A DNA stretch of 8,230 nucleotides from a bacterium (GTDB lineage: Bacteria; Tectomicrobia; Entotheonellia; Entotheonellales; Entotheonellaceae), in contig JAPULM010000504.1 of NCBI GenBank assembly GCA_027294925.1, positions 1 to 8,230 on the forward strand. The letters run 5' to 3'. Both the position numbers and the translations under genes were made by a program. This document shows, piece after piece, positions 1 through 5,690 of the stretch. Each line of letters starts with the position of its first letter. Within the stretch, counting starts at the first letter, position 1. The notes under the pieces were generated by a model that saw only the letters and a list, made by a program, of their open reading frames with translations, was not told the DNA's origin and searched no databases.

Positions 1-318
1 TTTATGCATGACAAGCCATGTCAATGCCTTATCTTTACAGCCGAGAAGAGAAAGGCGCCTATAGCATGCCCCAAGTCAGCAGGCATGACAAGCCCGTATC
101 TTCTTTTAACATGATTGGACAGTGCGTACCATCGGCAGATGCGTCGTATAGTCGGGAATAAGTTGCAATAGACCGACTGAACGCGCTACCCTTGATGAGA
201 TTTCAATCCCTTGCAGGGTGCAATTTTCCGAAGCTTGCTGCGTGATTGTGCCGTGCTCCCTCCCTTGCGATGCGCTGTCGTTTGCTGCGGGGACTTCATT
301 ACGCTGAAAAGTTTCATC
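1..318. other. Left intergenic stretch with no recognisable gene
   Basis: I see no supported gene here on either strand. A plus-strand frame is open from the window edge to a TGA at 112-114, but its translation resembles no family I know. A TATAGT hexamer at 147-152 resembles a -10 box but lacks a good -35 at the right spacing. TTGCAA at 163-168 is followed 18 bases later only by a poor TACCCT. A 12-base direct repeat lies near the left edge. The nadQ promoter is probably in this stretch but I cannot place it with confidence. Confidence 0.5.
6..94. repeat. Pair of 12-base direct repeats GCATGACAAGCC
   Basis: GCATGACAAGCC occurs at 6-17 and again, identical, at 83-94, 77 bases apart. The first copy continues into ATGTC, giving a small GACA/TGTC inverted repeat. 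No function is evident. It could be a regulatory site, the edge of a mobile or repeat family reaching beyond the window, or chance. Confidence 0.4.
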
Positions 319-1356
319 ATGGCATTAACGGAACCTCACGCGTCTCGTTTTCCCCCAGTCGTGATTGGGCTCAATGCGGTGATTGTCGCCGTCACCTCGG
401 AAGTGCCTCGCGTGCTCACGGTTACGCATACCGATAATGGTCTCGCCAGCCCCGCCATCTTGCCACCGACAATCGACGGCGATATGCCATCGGATGCACT
501 GCCTTTTGGCCCTCTAGAGCCGCAGCGCCACCGCACACTCGATCGCGGTTTACGCAGCTGGGTCGAACAGCAAACGGGTTTGCAGCTGGATTATGTTGAA
601 CAACTCTACACTTTTGGCGATCGCTTTCGTGCCCCACGTGCTGCGCAAGATGAACCCTGGGTTATTTCAGTGGCCTATTTGGCCTTGGTGCACGAGCAGC
701 ATCTAACCGGTAATGGCGGCGCCCATTGGCGTGATTGGTATGACTATTTTCCGTGGGAGGACTGGCGCAACGGTCGTCCCCGCTTGATTGATCAGACCAT
801 TCGGCCTGCCCTGGCCGAGTGGGCCGCGGATGCAGCAATGCGCAACGCAACGCACGTACGCCAGGAACGCATCGAGGTGACCTTTGGACTTTGCGGTGCA
901 CCCTGGGACCCGGAACGCACCCTGGAGCGTTACGAACTGCTTTACGAAGTCGGCCTGGTGGAAGAAGCCGAACGACCGGTTCCGAGGACGTCCCAAGCTG
1001 CTCACAACCGTCATCTGGGCCGTCCAATGGCGCTGGATCATCGGCGTATTTTAGCCACGGCGCTGGGGCGCCTACGGGGCAAAATCAAATACCGGCCGGT
1101 GGTGTTCGAGCTACTTCCGCCAACCTTCACGTTGTTACAATTGCAGTGTGTCGCTGAAGCCCTATCGGGTATTCGTTTGCACAAGCAGAATTTCCGCCGT
1201 TTGGTTGAACGGGGCGGTCTGGTCGAAGGTACCGGGCAGCAAGACACCAACACCAGAGGCCGACCGGCTGAACGCTTCCGTTTCCGGCGCGATGTGCTAC
1301 GCGAGCGCGCCACGCCGGGTGTCGGTTTGCCCGGCACAACCAGCCGGGGGGGTTGA
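319..1356 (+). CDS. nadQ: NadQ/NrtR-family regulator of NAD biosynthesis (Nudix-like sensor plus winged helix)
   Basis: Predicted cytoplasmic transcriptional regulator of NAD synthesis, 345 residues. Residues 14-125 form a Nudix-like domain (IGLNAVIVAV, then YVEQLYTFGDRFR at 92-104). Its Nudix box (about 72-88) is degenerate: it ends SWVEQQTGL where active hydrolases have RELxEExGL, so the catalytic glutamate pair is QQ (84-85). This is typical of family members that sense a nucleotide without hydrolysing it. Residues 238-327 are the winged-helix DNA-binding part, with ALDHRRILATALGRLR, FTLLQLQ, KQNFRRLVE and RGRPAERFRFRR. The overall layout recalls the COG4111 'NAD regulator' of Alphaproteobacteria rather than shorter NrtR proteins. 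The gene stands directly before nadA, and its stop codon overlaps the nadA -35 box. The ATG at 319 was chosen because the family's conserved part begins just after it; a TTG at 211 in the same frame would add 36 unlike residues. The ribosome binding site is weak. The family call is firm; the name NadQ rather than NrtR is somewhat less so. Confidence 0.88.
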   Translation: MALTEPHASRFPPVVIGLNAVIVAVTSEVPRVLTVTHTDNGLASPAILPPTIDGDMPSDALPFGPLEPQRHRTLDRGLRSWVEQQTGLQLDYVEQLYTFGDRFRAPRAAQDEPWVISVAYLALVHEQHLTGNGGAHWRDWYDYFPWEDWRNGRPRLIDQTIRPALAEWAADAAMRNATHVRQERIEVTFGLCGAPWDPERTLERYELLYEVGLVEEAERPVPRTSQAAHNRHLGRPMALDHRRILATALGRLRGKIKYRPVVFELLPPTFTLLQLQCVAEALSGIRLHKQNFRRLVERGGLVEGTGQQDTNTRGRPAERFRFRRDVLRERATPGVGLPGTTSRGG

Positions 1357-1381
1357 CATTTCTTATACTCAGATGTAGCAT
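1353..1381 (+). promoter_or_regulatory. Sigma70-type promoter of nadA
   Basis: A perfect TTGACA -35 box (1353-1358) is followed after 17 bases by TAGCAT (1376-1381, four of six matches to TATAAT). The -35 box overlaps the TGA stop of nadQ, so nadA can be transcribed independently of the regulator. The 17-base spacer and the -10 box are covered by the first predicted NadQ operator, which fits repression by blocking RNA polymerase. Confidence 0.6.
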
Positions 1382-1382
1382 A
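1364..1382. promoter_or_regulatory. Predicted NadQ operator O1, on the nadA promoter
   Basis: TATACTCA-GAT-GTAGCATA: the left arm is a perfect TATRCTCA half-site and the right arm matches six of eight positions of TGAGYATA. The site has the same arm length and three-base centre as the better site O2, 79 bases downstream. It sits across the promoter spacer and -10 box. Assignment to the adjacent regulator is inferred from position and the shared motif. Confidence 0.55.
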
Positions 1383-1442
1383 ATAGAAGGCTCATGATGA
1401 GGATAAGTGTCGAGGTTCTTGCAGCTTTTTTTTAGTCCCCAA

Positions 1443-1461
1443 TATGCTCAATATGAGTATA
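1443..1461. promoter_or_regulatory. Predicted NadQ operator O2, in the nadA leader
   Basis: TATGCTCA-ATA-TGAGTATA is an inverted repeat with seven of eight arm positions paired (G/T at the fourth position from each end is the only mismatch). Its last base is the first A of the AAGGAG ribosome binding site of nadA. It shares half-site sequence and spacing with O1. A repressor dimer here could act as a roadblock or cooperate with O1. Confidence 0.62.
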
Positions 1462-1472
1462 AGGAGTATGTT

Positions 1473-2516
1473 ATGCCGACGATGTCACCCAATTTGCCCA
1501 TGCAGACGGAATTACCGTCCTGGGGCCCTGAGCTTGCTCACCAGCTTGCACCGTTGTACGCACGCCTCCAAGATGTGATCCCCGAAGTTGAATGGGCCGT
1601 ACATGCCCCGTATATCGCTGCTATTCAAGAACTCAAACAGCAGCGCAACGCCACCATTCTCGTGCACAATTACCAAACGCCGGAAATTTTTCATGGTATT
1701 GCCGACCTTACTGGCGATTCTTTAACACTCGCCCAACAGGCCGCTGCATCGGAGGCTGATGTCATTGTCCTGTGTGGCGTCCACTTTATGGCGGAGACCG
1801 CAAAGCTGTTGAATCCCGATAAAACCGTGCTCATCCCTGATCTCGGGGCCGGCTGTTCGCTGGCTGAATCGATCACCGCTGCCGATGTGCGTGCCATGCG
1901 CCAGCATCACCCCGGGGCGCCAGTTGTCACCTATGTCAATACCAGCGCAGAAGTCAAAGCTGAGTCGGACATCTGTTGCACCTCCGCTAATGCGGTGGAA
2001 ACGGTAGAGTCCTTAGGGGTTAATCGGGTAATTTTTATACCGGATGAATATCTCGCGCACTATGTGGCACAACAAACGGAGGTCGAAATTATCCCCTGGC
2101 AAGGCCGCTGCGAGGTGCATGAACGGTTTACCGGTGATGAACTGCGCATGTACCGTGAGGATAGCCCCGGCGTTTATATCCTGGCCCACCCGGAATGCCC
2201 GCCGGAGGTGCTGGAGGAAGCGGATTTTGTCGGCTCCACGGCCGGTATGATTCGGCATCTGGACCAAACCCGGCCGTCGCATGTGGTGATGATTACTGAG
2301 TGTTCGATGAGCGACAATGTAGCGGTGGAATTTCCCGAGATTCATTTTGTTCGGCCATGCAATCTGTGTCCGCACATGAAACAAATTAGCTTGCCCAAAG
2401 TCCTGCATGCCTTGCAGAATCTTCAATTTGAAGTAACCGTCAACCCGCAAATCGCACAGCGGGCGCGGCGCGCTGTCGAGCGCATGCTGGAAGTCGGACG
2501 CGGTCAGGGCCGTTGA
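1473..2516 (+). CDS. nadA: Quinolinate synthase A
   Basis: Condenses iminoaspartate with dihydroxyacetone phosphate to quinolinate in de novo NAD synthesis, using an oxygen-sensitive [4Fe-4S] cluster in the cytoplasm. The protein has 347 residues, the usual length. Family motifs are all present: HNYQTPEIFHGIADLTGDSL (65-84), CGVHFMAETAKLL (101-113), DLGAGCSLA (123-131), YVNTSAEVKAESDICCTSAN (154-173), HPECPPEV (239-246), GSTAGM (254-259) and CNLCPHMK (296-303). The likely cluster ligands are Cys101, Cys242 and Cys299, with Cys296 as the other member of the CxxC pair. Start: the ATG at 1473 has AAGGAG six bases upstream. The GTG at 1407 in the same frame would add 22 unlike residues and place an operator inside the coding region. 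nadB and nadC, often linked to nadA, are not adjacent here. Control by NadQ through two operators is predicted. Confidence 0.96.
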   Translation: MPTMSPNLPMQTELPSWGPELAHQLAPLYARLQDVIPEVEWAVHAPYIAAIQELKQQRNATILVHNYQTPEIFHGIADLTGDSLTLAQQAAASEADVIVLCGVHFMAETAKLLNPDKTVLIPDLGAGCSLAESITAADVRAMRQHHPGAPVVTYVNTSAEVKAESDICCTSANAVETVESLGVNRVIFIPDEYLAHYVAQQTEVEIIPWQGRCEVHERFTGDELRMYREDSPGVYILAHPECPPEVLEEADFVGSTAGMIRHLDQTRPSHVVMITECSMSDNVAVEFPEIHFVRPCNLCPHMKQISLPKVLHALQNLQFEVTVNPQIAQRARRAVERMLEVGRGQGR

Positions 2517-2619
2517 ATTAAATTGGTGCCACGGCCCAAAGTCGTGCTATACCGTATTGTCGCCGCGGCGCGATGCAGCTCGACTGCCGGCAAGGGTTGC
2601 ACTACTGAGAAGGGTTACG

Positions 2620-3642
2620 ATGAAAATTGTTGAGGTACGGGCGGTGCAGCCGGAAACCCCGGATGCGCCGCCCGATTGGCGCACCTGGATGGGACAAATT
2701 TTAATCCGCGTCGATACCGATGATGGCCACACCGGCTATGGTGTAGGAGGTGGCGGACAGGCAGGCATCCATGTCGTGCATACGGCGTTAAAAACGTTAC
2801 TACTCGGGCAAGACGCATCTGCGGTGGAAAGCATCTGGCAGCGTATGTATCAGGCAACCTTACCGTATGGTCAAAAGGGGCTCGCACTAATGGCCATCAG
2901 CGGTGTTGATCTGGCCTTGTGGGATTTGCGCGGCAAACGTGTCGGCCAGCCGCTAACGGTTATCCTCGGTGGGCAAACGGGCCGGGCCATCCCGTGTTAC
3001 AAAACCGGCTGGACATCTGAAGACGTGGTGCGGGGTGCAGACGAGGGGTTTCAGGCTGTCAAGTTACAAGTCGGCAAACTCGACGCAACGGCGGCAATTC
3101 GCCAAATCAAGCACATCCGAGACCTGCTGGGGCCGGATATCCGTCTGATGACCGACGCATTTATGCAATGGGATGTCGAAACGGCCATCCGGGCGGCCGG
3201 CGGATTCGCCCCCTATCAGGTGAGCTGGCTGGAAGAACCGCTGCCGCTTGACGACCTGGGCGGCTATGAGCGGCTGCAGCGAGAGAGCCCGATTCCTATT
3301 GCCGGTGGCGAGCACGAGTATACCGCAGCGGCATTTGACATGTGGATGCAGCGTCGGCTACACACCATTGTACAGCCGGATGTCTGCTGGTGTGGCGGGC
3401 TTACTGAATTGATCAAAATTTATCACATGGCTGAGCAGTATGGTATTAACGTGTGCCCGCACCGAGGCTCGGAAGTGTGGGCGCTACACGCGATTGCCGC
3501 GCTTGATCCGGAGCCGTTGGCCGAGAGTGGCCGACCGTGGATAACATGGGTGGAAGGGCAGCCGATGATCCAAAACGGTTTTGTCAGGCTGGACGATCGA
3601 CCAGGATTCGGCGTCACCTTTAACGAACAACTATGGCAGTGA
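2620..3642 (+). CDS. Enolase-superfamily acid-sugar dehydratase, L-rhamnonate dehydratase-like
   Basis: Mandelate racemase/muconate lactonising enzyme family protein, 340 residues, with the N-terminal capping domain (about 1-110) and the C-terminal barrel. Predicted Mg ligands are Asp179 (MTDAFMQWD), Glu205 or Glu206 (SWLEEPLP) and Glu231 (AGGEHEYT). Asp254 (VQPDVCWCGG) and His281 (VCPHRGSE) form the Asp-His acid/base pair. The GEHEY and QPDVxWxGGLTEL stretches resemble L-rhamnonate dehydratase more than mandelate racemase. At the position of the usual KxK motif the sequence is Lys148-Leu-Gln150, so the second lysine is missing. The protein is also clearly shorter than typical rhamnonate dehydratases (about 400 residues), so the exact sugar-acid substrate is uncertain. 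The ATG at 2620 was chosen because GAGAAGGG lies just upstream and MKIVEVRAVQ is a typical family start. It lies 103 bases after nadA with no convincing promoter, and converges with the peroxiredoxin gene. Confidence 0.85.
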   Translation: MKIVEVRAVQPETPDAPPDWRTWMGQILIRVDTDDGHTGYGVGGGGQAGIHVVHTALKTLLLGQDASAVESIWQRMYQATLPYGQKGLALMAISGVDLALWDLRGKRVGQPLTVILGGQTGRAIPCYKTGWTSEDVVRGADEGFQAVKLQVGKLDATAAIRQIKHIRDLLGPDIRLMTDAFMQWDVETAIRAAGGFAPYQVSWLEEPLPLDDLGGYERLQRESPIPIAGGEHEYTAAAFDMWMQRRLHTIVQPDVCWCGGLTELIKIYHMAEQYGINVCPHRGSEVWALHAIAALDPEPLAESGRPWITWVEGQPMIQNGFVRLDDRPGFGVTFNEQLWQ

Positions 3643-3685
3643 CATATCGAGCGACTGTGTACCAGTTGGTTTCAAACAGGATACG

Positions 3686-4117
3686 CTATTGCAGCAGTGC
3701 TAACACATCTTTGGCATGCGTGGCGGTATTGACCTGCGGAAAGGTATGGGCGATGATGCCGTTTTCATCAATAATGTAGGTGATTCGGCTGGGATAGCCG
3801 GAATCACCGGCGCCATACGCCTTACCCAAAACATAGTCGGTATCACAGAGTAAGCGGAAACGAAAACTAAATTTATCGGCGAATGATTTGTTTGCCTCTA
3901 CCGTATCGAAGCTGGCGCCAAGAATCTCGACGTTGTGTTGTGTAAAGGCGTCGTAATGGTCACGGAACCCGTTCCCTTCGGTCGTTCAACCACCAGTATT
4001 CGCCTTGGGGTAAAACCATAGCACCACCTTTTTGCCTCTTAAATCCGATAGTCGTACGCTTGAGCCGTCGTGGGCAGTAACGGTAAAATCCGGCGCCTCT
4101 GTTCCAACCTCGAGCAT
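3686..4117 (-). CDS. Peroxiredoxin (Bcp/PrxQ type), predicted selenoprotein with in-frame TGA
   Basis: Thiol peroxidase that would reduce peroxides with a selenocysteine in place of the peroxidatic cysteine. The minus-strand frame reads MLEVGTEAPDF...VVLWFYPKANTGG, then TGA at 3988-3986, then TTEGNGFRDHYDAF, and stays open for 99 codons to TAG at 3688-3686. With TGA read as Sec the product is 143 residues, close to normal for the family. The TGA falls at residue 44, exactly where TPGCTxEG of Bcp proteins has the active-site Cys (Cys45 in E. coli Bcp). Thr41 of TxxC and Arg111 (GYPSRITYIIDENG) are kept. The usual PrxQ resolving Cys five residues later is Asn49; the only other thiol is Cys91 (RLLCDTD). 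Start: ATG at 4117 with AAGGA nine bases upstream; ATGs at 4177 and 4174 would add an atypical N-terminus. Peroxiredoxin-like selenoproteins with this TxxU pattern are known. A simple nonsense mutation is the alternative, but the exact position and intact downstream frame argue strongly against it. Confidence 0.85.
3947..3985 (-). promoter_or_regulatory. Candidate bacterial SECIS element after the Sec codon
   Basis: Bacterial SECIS stem-loops lie within the coding region directly after UGA, with a G at the start of the apical loop. Here two mutually exclusive hairpins can be drawn. One (3947-3969) pairs GGU with GCC and CGU with ACG around a two-by-two internal loop, with apical loop GACCAUU beginning 24 bases after the UGA. 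The other (3964-3975) is GGAA-CGGG-UUCC, whose loop begins 14 bases after the UGA. The first fits the known geometry better. Both are short and were found by eye. Confidence 0.42.
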
Positions 4118-4226
4118 GTGCGGCTTCCTTAGCATCATACGTATACCGTTTTTAATCAAAGCAAACCCAGACATCATAACCCCTATAACGCCTTCTGAGT
4201 AATCACCCTTGTTGTGCGTAGACGCT

Positions 4227-4292
4227 CAAGGGCTGCGTCATCTTACACAGCGGGCCGGCGATCACACGCGACAAATCCACCACGCGGATGTT
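4227..4292 (-). pseudogene. Relic of a CaiB/BaiF (family III) CoA-transferase N-terminus
   Basis: The minus strand encodes NIRVVDLSRVIAGPLCKM followed by TQPL. This matches the hallmark N-terminal motif of family III CoA-transferases (G-I-R-V-x-D-L-S-R-V-x-A-G-P), where a conserved continuation of the form LGDLGADVIKVE is expected. That continuation is absent: the frame runs into unrelated residues and a TGA 11 codons later. There is no start codon of its own with a ribosome binding site. It is on the same strand as the peroxiredoxin and directly upstream of it, so it may be the remnant of an insertion, deletion or gene replacement there. The complete paralogue at 5691-7067 has the similar KIVDLSWAVFGP. 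Confidence 0.6.
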
Positions 4293-4371
4293 ATAAGGGC
4301 GGCAACGGTCTATCAGGCATTGGCTTTGCTCGTACTGTAGGCTGTCATCCGAGTGTGCGTAGGACCGTTTG

Positions 4372-4399
4372 GTTATACAGATCTATGCAGGATTGTCAA
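4372..4399 (-). promoter_or_regulatory. Near-consensus minus-strand sigma70 promoter
   Basis: On the minus strand, TTGACA (4399-4394) is followed by a 16-base spacer and TATAAC (4377-4372), matching eleven of twelve consensus positions. It points towards the CoA-transferase relic and the peroxiredoxin gene. It may have belonged to the lost CoA-transferase gene and could now drive the peroxiredoxin with a leader of about 250 bases. Confidence 0.55.
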
Positions 4400-4498
4400 T
4401 AGCTACTTTGCTCCGCTAGCAGTCAAGCAGAAGGTAGCCTCATAGTCATGTTATGATAGTTGTCCAAGCAAAGAGAACCTACACACGGAGGATTGATG

Positions 4499-5263
4499 AT
4501 GGCAGGGCAGCTGGACGAAAAAGTAGTACTGATTACCGGTGCCGGGTCAGGTATCGGGCGGGCAACGGCATTTGCCTGTGCCCGCGAGGGGGCGAAAATT
4601 GTCGCAGCGGATATCGTTGCAGATGGTGGGCAAGAAACCGTCAGCATGATCAAAGACAACGGCGGTGACGCCACCTTCGTGTGTACCGATGTGACTCAAG
4701 CTGCAGCTGTCGAGGCGTTAGTGGCGGCAGCAGTCCGTGCATACGGGCGTATTGATTGTGCCCATAATAATGCCGGTATCGAGGGCAGCCTGGCAACGAC
4801 GGCCGATTATCCTGAAGATGACTGGGATCGGGTGATGGCGGTCAACCTAAAAGGCGTCTGGCTCTGCATGAAGTACGAGATCCCGCACATGCTGCAACAA
4901 GGCGGCGGCGCCATCGTCAATACGGCCTCGTTAGCGGGTCTGGTAGGGGCGAAACGGATGCCGGCGTATGTGGCGAGCAAACATGGGGTGGCCGGTTTAA
5001 CCAAAACCGCCGCATTGGAATATGCCAAGTCGGGTATTCGTGTCAATGCGGTCTGTCCAGGCATTATTCACACCTCAATGGTTGAGCGTATTTTTCTCAA
5101 TCGACGTCCGGATATGGAGGCGCGTCTCGCCGCCTCCGAGCCAATTGGCCGACTCGGCAAACCGGAAGAAGTCGCCGAAGCCGTACTGTGGCTATGCTCA
5201 GACGCAGCCTCGTTTGTTACCGGACACACCATGACGGTCGACGGTGGTCTGTACGCCCAATAG
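4499..5263 (+). CDS. Short-chain dehydrogenase/reductase, NAD-type
   Basis: Classical SDR oxidoreductase, 254 residues, cytoplasmic, acting on an alcohol or ketone substrate that cannot be told from sequence. The Rossmann motif is TGAGSGIG (13-20). Asp38 at the end of the second strand (VAADIV) favours NAD(H) over NADP(H). NNAG is at 90-93, Asn116 in VNLKG, Ser144 in NTASLAG, and the catalytic YVASK has Tyr157 and Lys161. The C-terminal GHTMTVDGG (242-250) is typical. Start: two ATGs are adjacent (4496 and 4499). GGAGG at 4487-4491 is four bases from the first and seven from the second, so the second is preferred; a TTG at 4460 is unlikely. The gene stands alone between relics. The family contains many catabolic dehydrogenases and a FabG-like reductase role is also possible. 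Confidence 0.92.
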   Translation: MAGQLDEKVVLITGAGSGIGRATAFACAREGAKIVAADIVADGGQETVSMIKDNGGDATFVCTDVTQAAAVEALVAAAVRAYGRIDCAHNNAGIEGSLATTADYPEDDWDRVMAVNLKGVWLCMKYEIPHMLQQGGGAIVNTASLAGLVGAKRMPAYVASKHGVAGLTKTAALEYAKSGIRVNAVCPGIIHTSMVERIFLNRRPDMEARLAASEPIGRLGKPEEVAEAVLWLCSDAASFVTGHTMTVDGGLYAQ

Positions 5264-5690
5264 GCCGCTTCGCGCAAGGCCTTCCCCGCCACCTTCAAGG
5301 GGATCTTGTGCAGATGTTTTGAGCAAGCGGAGCTTAGACGGCTTTGCCTGCAGGATGACCCTCCCCAGGCGATCGTCGAATTCATCGTAATAGCACCCCG
5401 CTGGGCATCGTCTTCGTGCGCGTGTGGAAACCCAAAGTAGAGCAACAAGCCATAGTCGAGATGTTGGGCAATATGGCCACCGTAACGTGTGACGATGGCC
5501 GTACACGCTGCTTAATAGGCCTGTACCACGGCGAGCAGAACATCACGGTTAACTTGACTTCGGCATTATCCGAGTCTATGTCAGCGGCCTGCGTGGCGTC
5601 CTCCCAGCGAATTGTTTTTCTGATCCTACGGGTATTCGGGAACTACAGGTCAGGCAAAAACCCTCTAATTTGCGTTGAGATATGCAACGA
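5264..5690. other. Stretch without an intact gene, holding a cyclase relic
   Basis: These 427 bases follow the dehydrogenase and separate it from the convergent CoA-transferase gene. The middle part holds the nucleotide cyclase relic. The part next to the dehydrogenase (5264-5385) is open in some frames on both strands but resembles no family I recognise. It could be further degraded sequence. I see no clear terminator for either flanking gene. Confidence 0.5.
5386..5561 (-). pseudogene. Relic of a class III adenylate/guanylate cyclase
   Basis: The minus strand from 5526 reads VQAY, a TAA stop (5514-5512), then AACTAIVTRYGGHIAQ, HLDYGLLLYFGF and PHAHEDDAQRGA. This follows the class III cyclase pattern VRAYQxACxxVIxRxGGHIAQYLGDGLLVYFGYPxAHEDDAxRA, as in cyclases fused to ATPase and repeat domains. 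Just before it, 5561-5535 encodes EVKLTVMFC, matching the start of the catalytic domain (RRQLTVMFCDLVGST). The roughly 25 residues normally between these two blocks, including the first metal-binding Asp, are missing, and the frame shifts at the junction. The GDG metal-binding motif is Asp-Tyr-Gly. Similarity stops abruptly after DDAQRGA. Deletion, nonsense codon, frameshift and truncation together make it a clear pseudogene fragment. Confidence 0.78.

Larger units (their letters stand above)
4118..4498. other. Divergent intergenic stretch between the peroxiredoxin and the dehydrogenase
   Basis: These 381 bases separate two divergent genes. They hold the CoA-transferase relic and the strong minus-strand promoter described separately. 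The side facing the dehydrogenase (4400-4498) shows a TATGAT hexamer at 4452-4457 but no matching -35 box, and then the GGAGG ribosome binding site. I recognise no other gene fragment or RNA in it. Confidence 0.5.

Noticed and set aside
1..114. Possible 3' end of an upstream gene in plus frame 1
   Set aside because: The short open frame resembles no known family and its composition is uninformative; I cannot support it as coding.
211..318. N-terminal extension of the NAD regulator from a TTG at 211
   Set aside because: The residues are unlike the family, and the conserved part begins shortly after the ATG at 319.
3643..3685. Shared terminator between the convergent dehydratase-like and peroxiredoxin genes
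   Set aside because: Only a four-base-pair hairpin (ACCA-GT-TGGT) without a T-run is visible, which is too weak to call.
3686..3990. A frameshift in the peroxiredoxin gene
   Set aside because: Both halves are in the same frame; the distance from the TGA to the final TAG is a multiple of three and motif spacing is normal.
3986..4177. A 63-residue protein ending at the TGA, or a plain pseudogene of a peroxiredoxin
   Set aside because: The frame continues uninterrupted for 99 family-like codons after the TGA, and the TGA replaces exactly the catalytic cysteine, which is the signature of selenocysteine rather than random decay.
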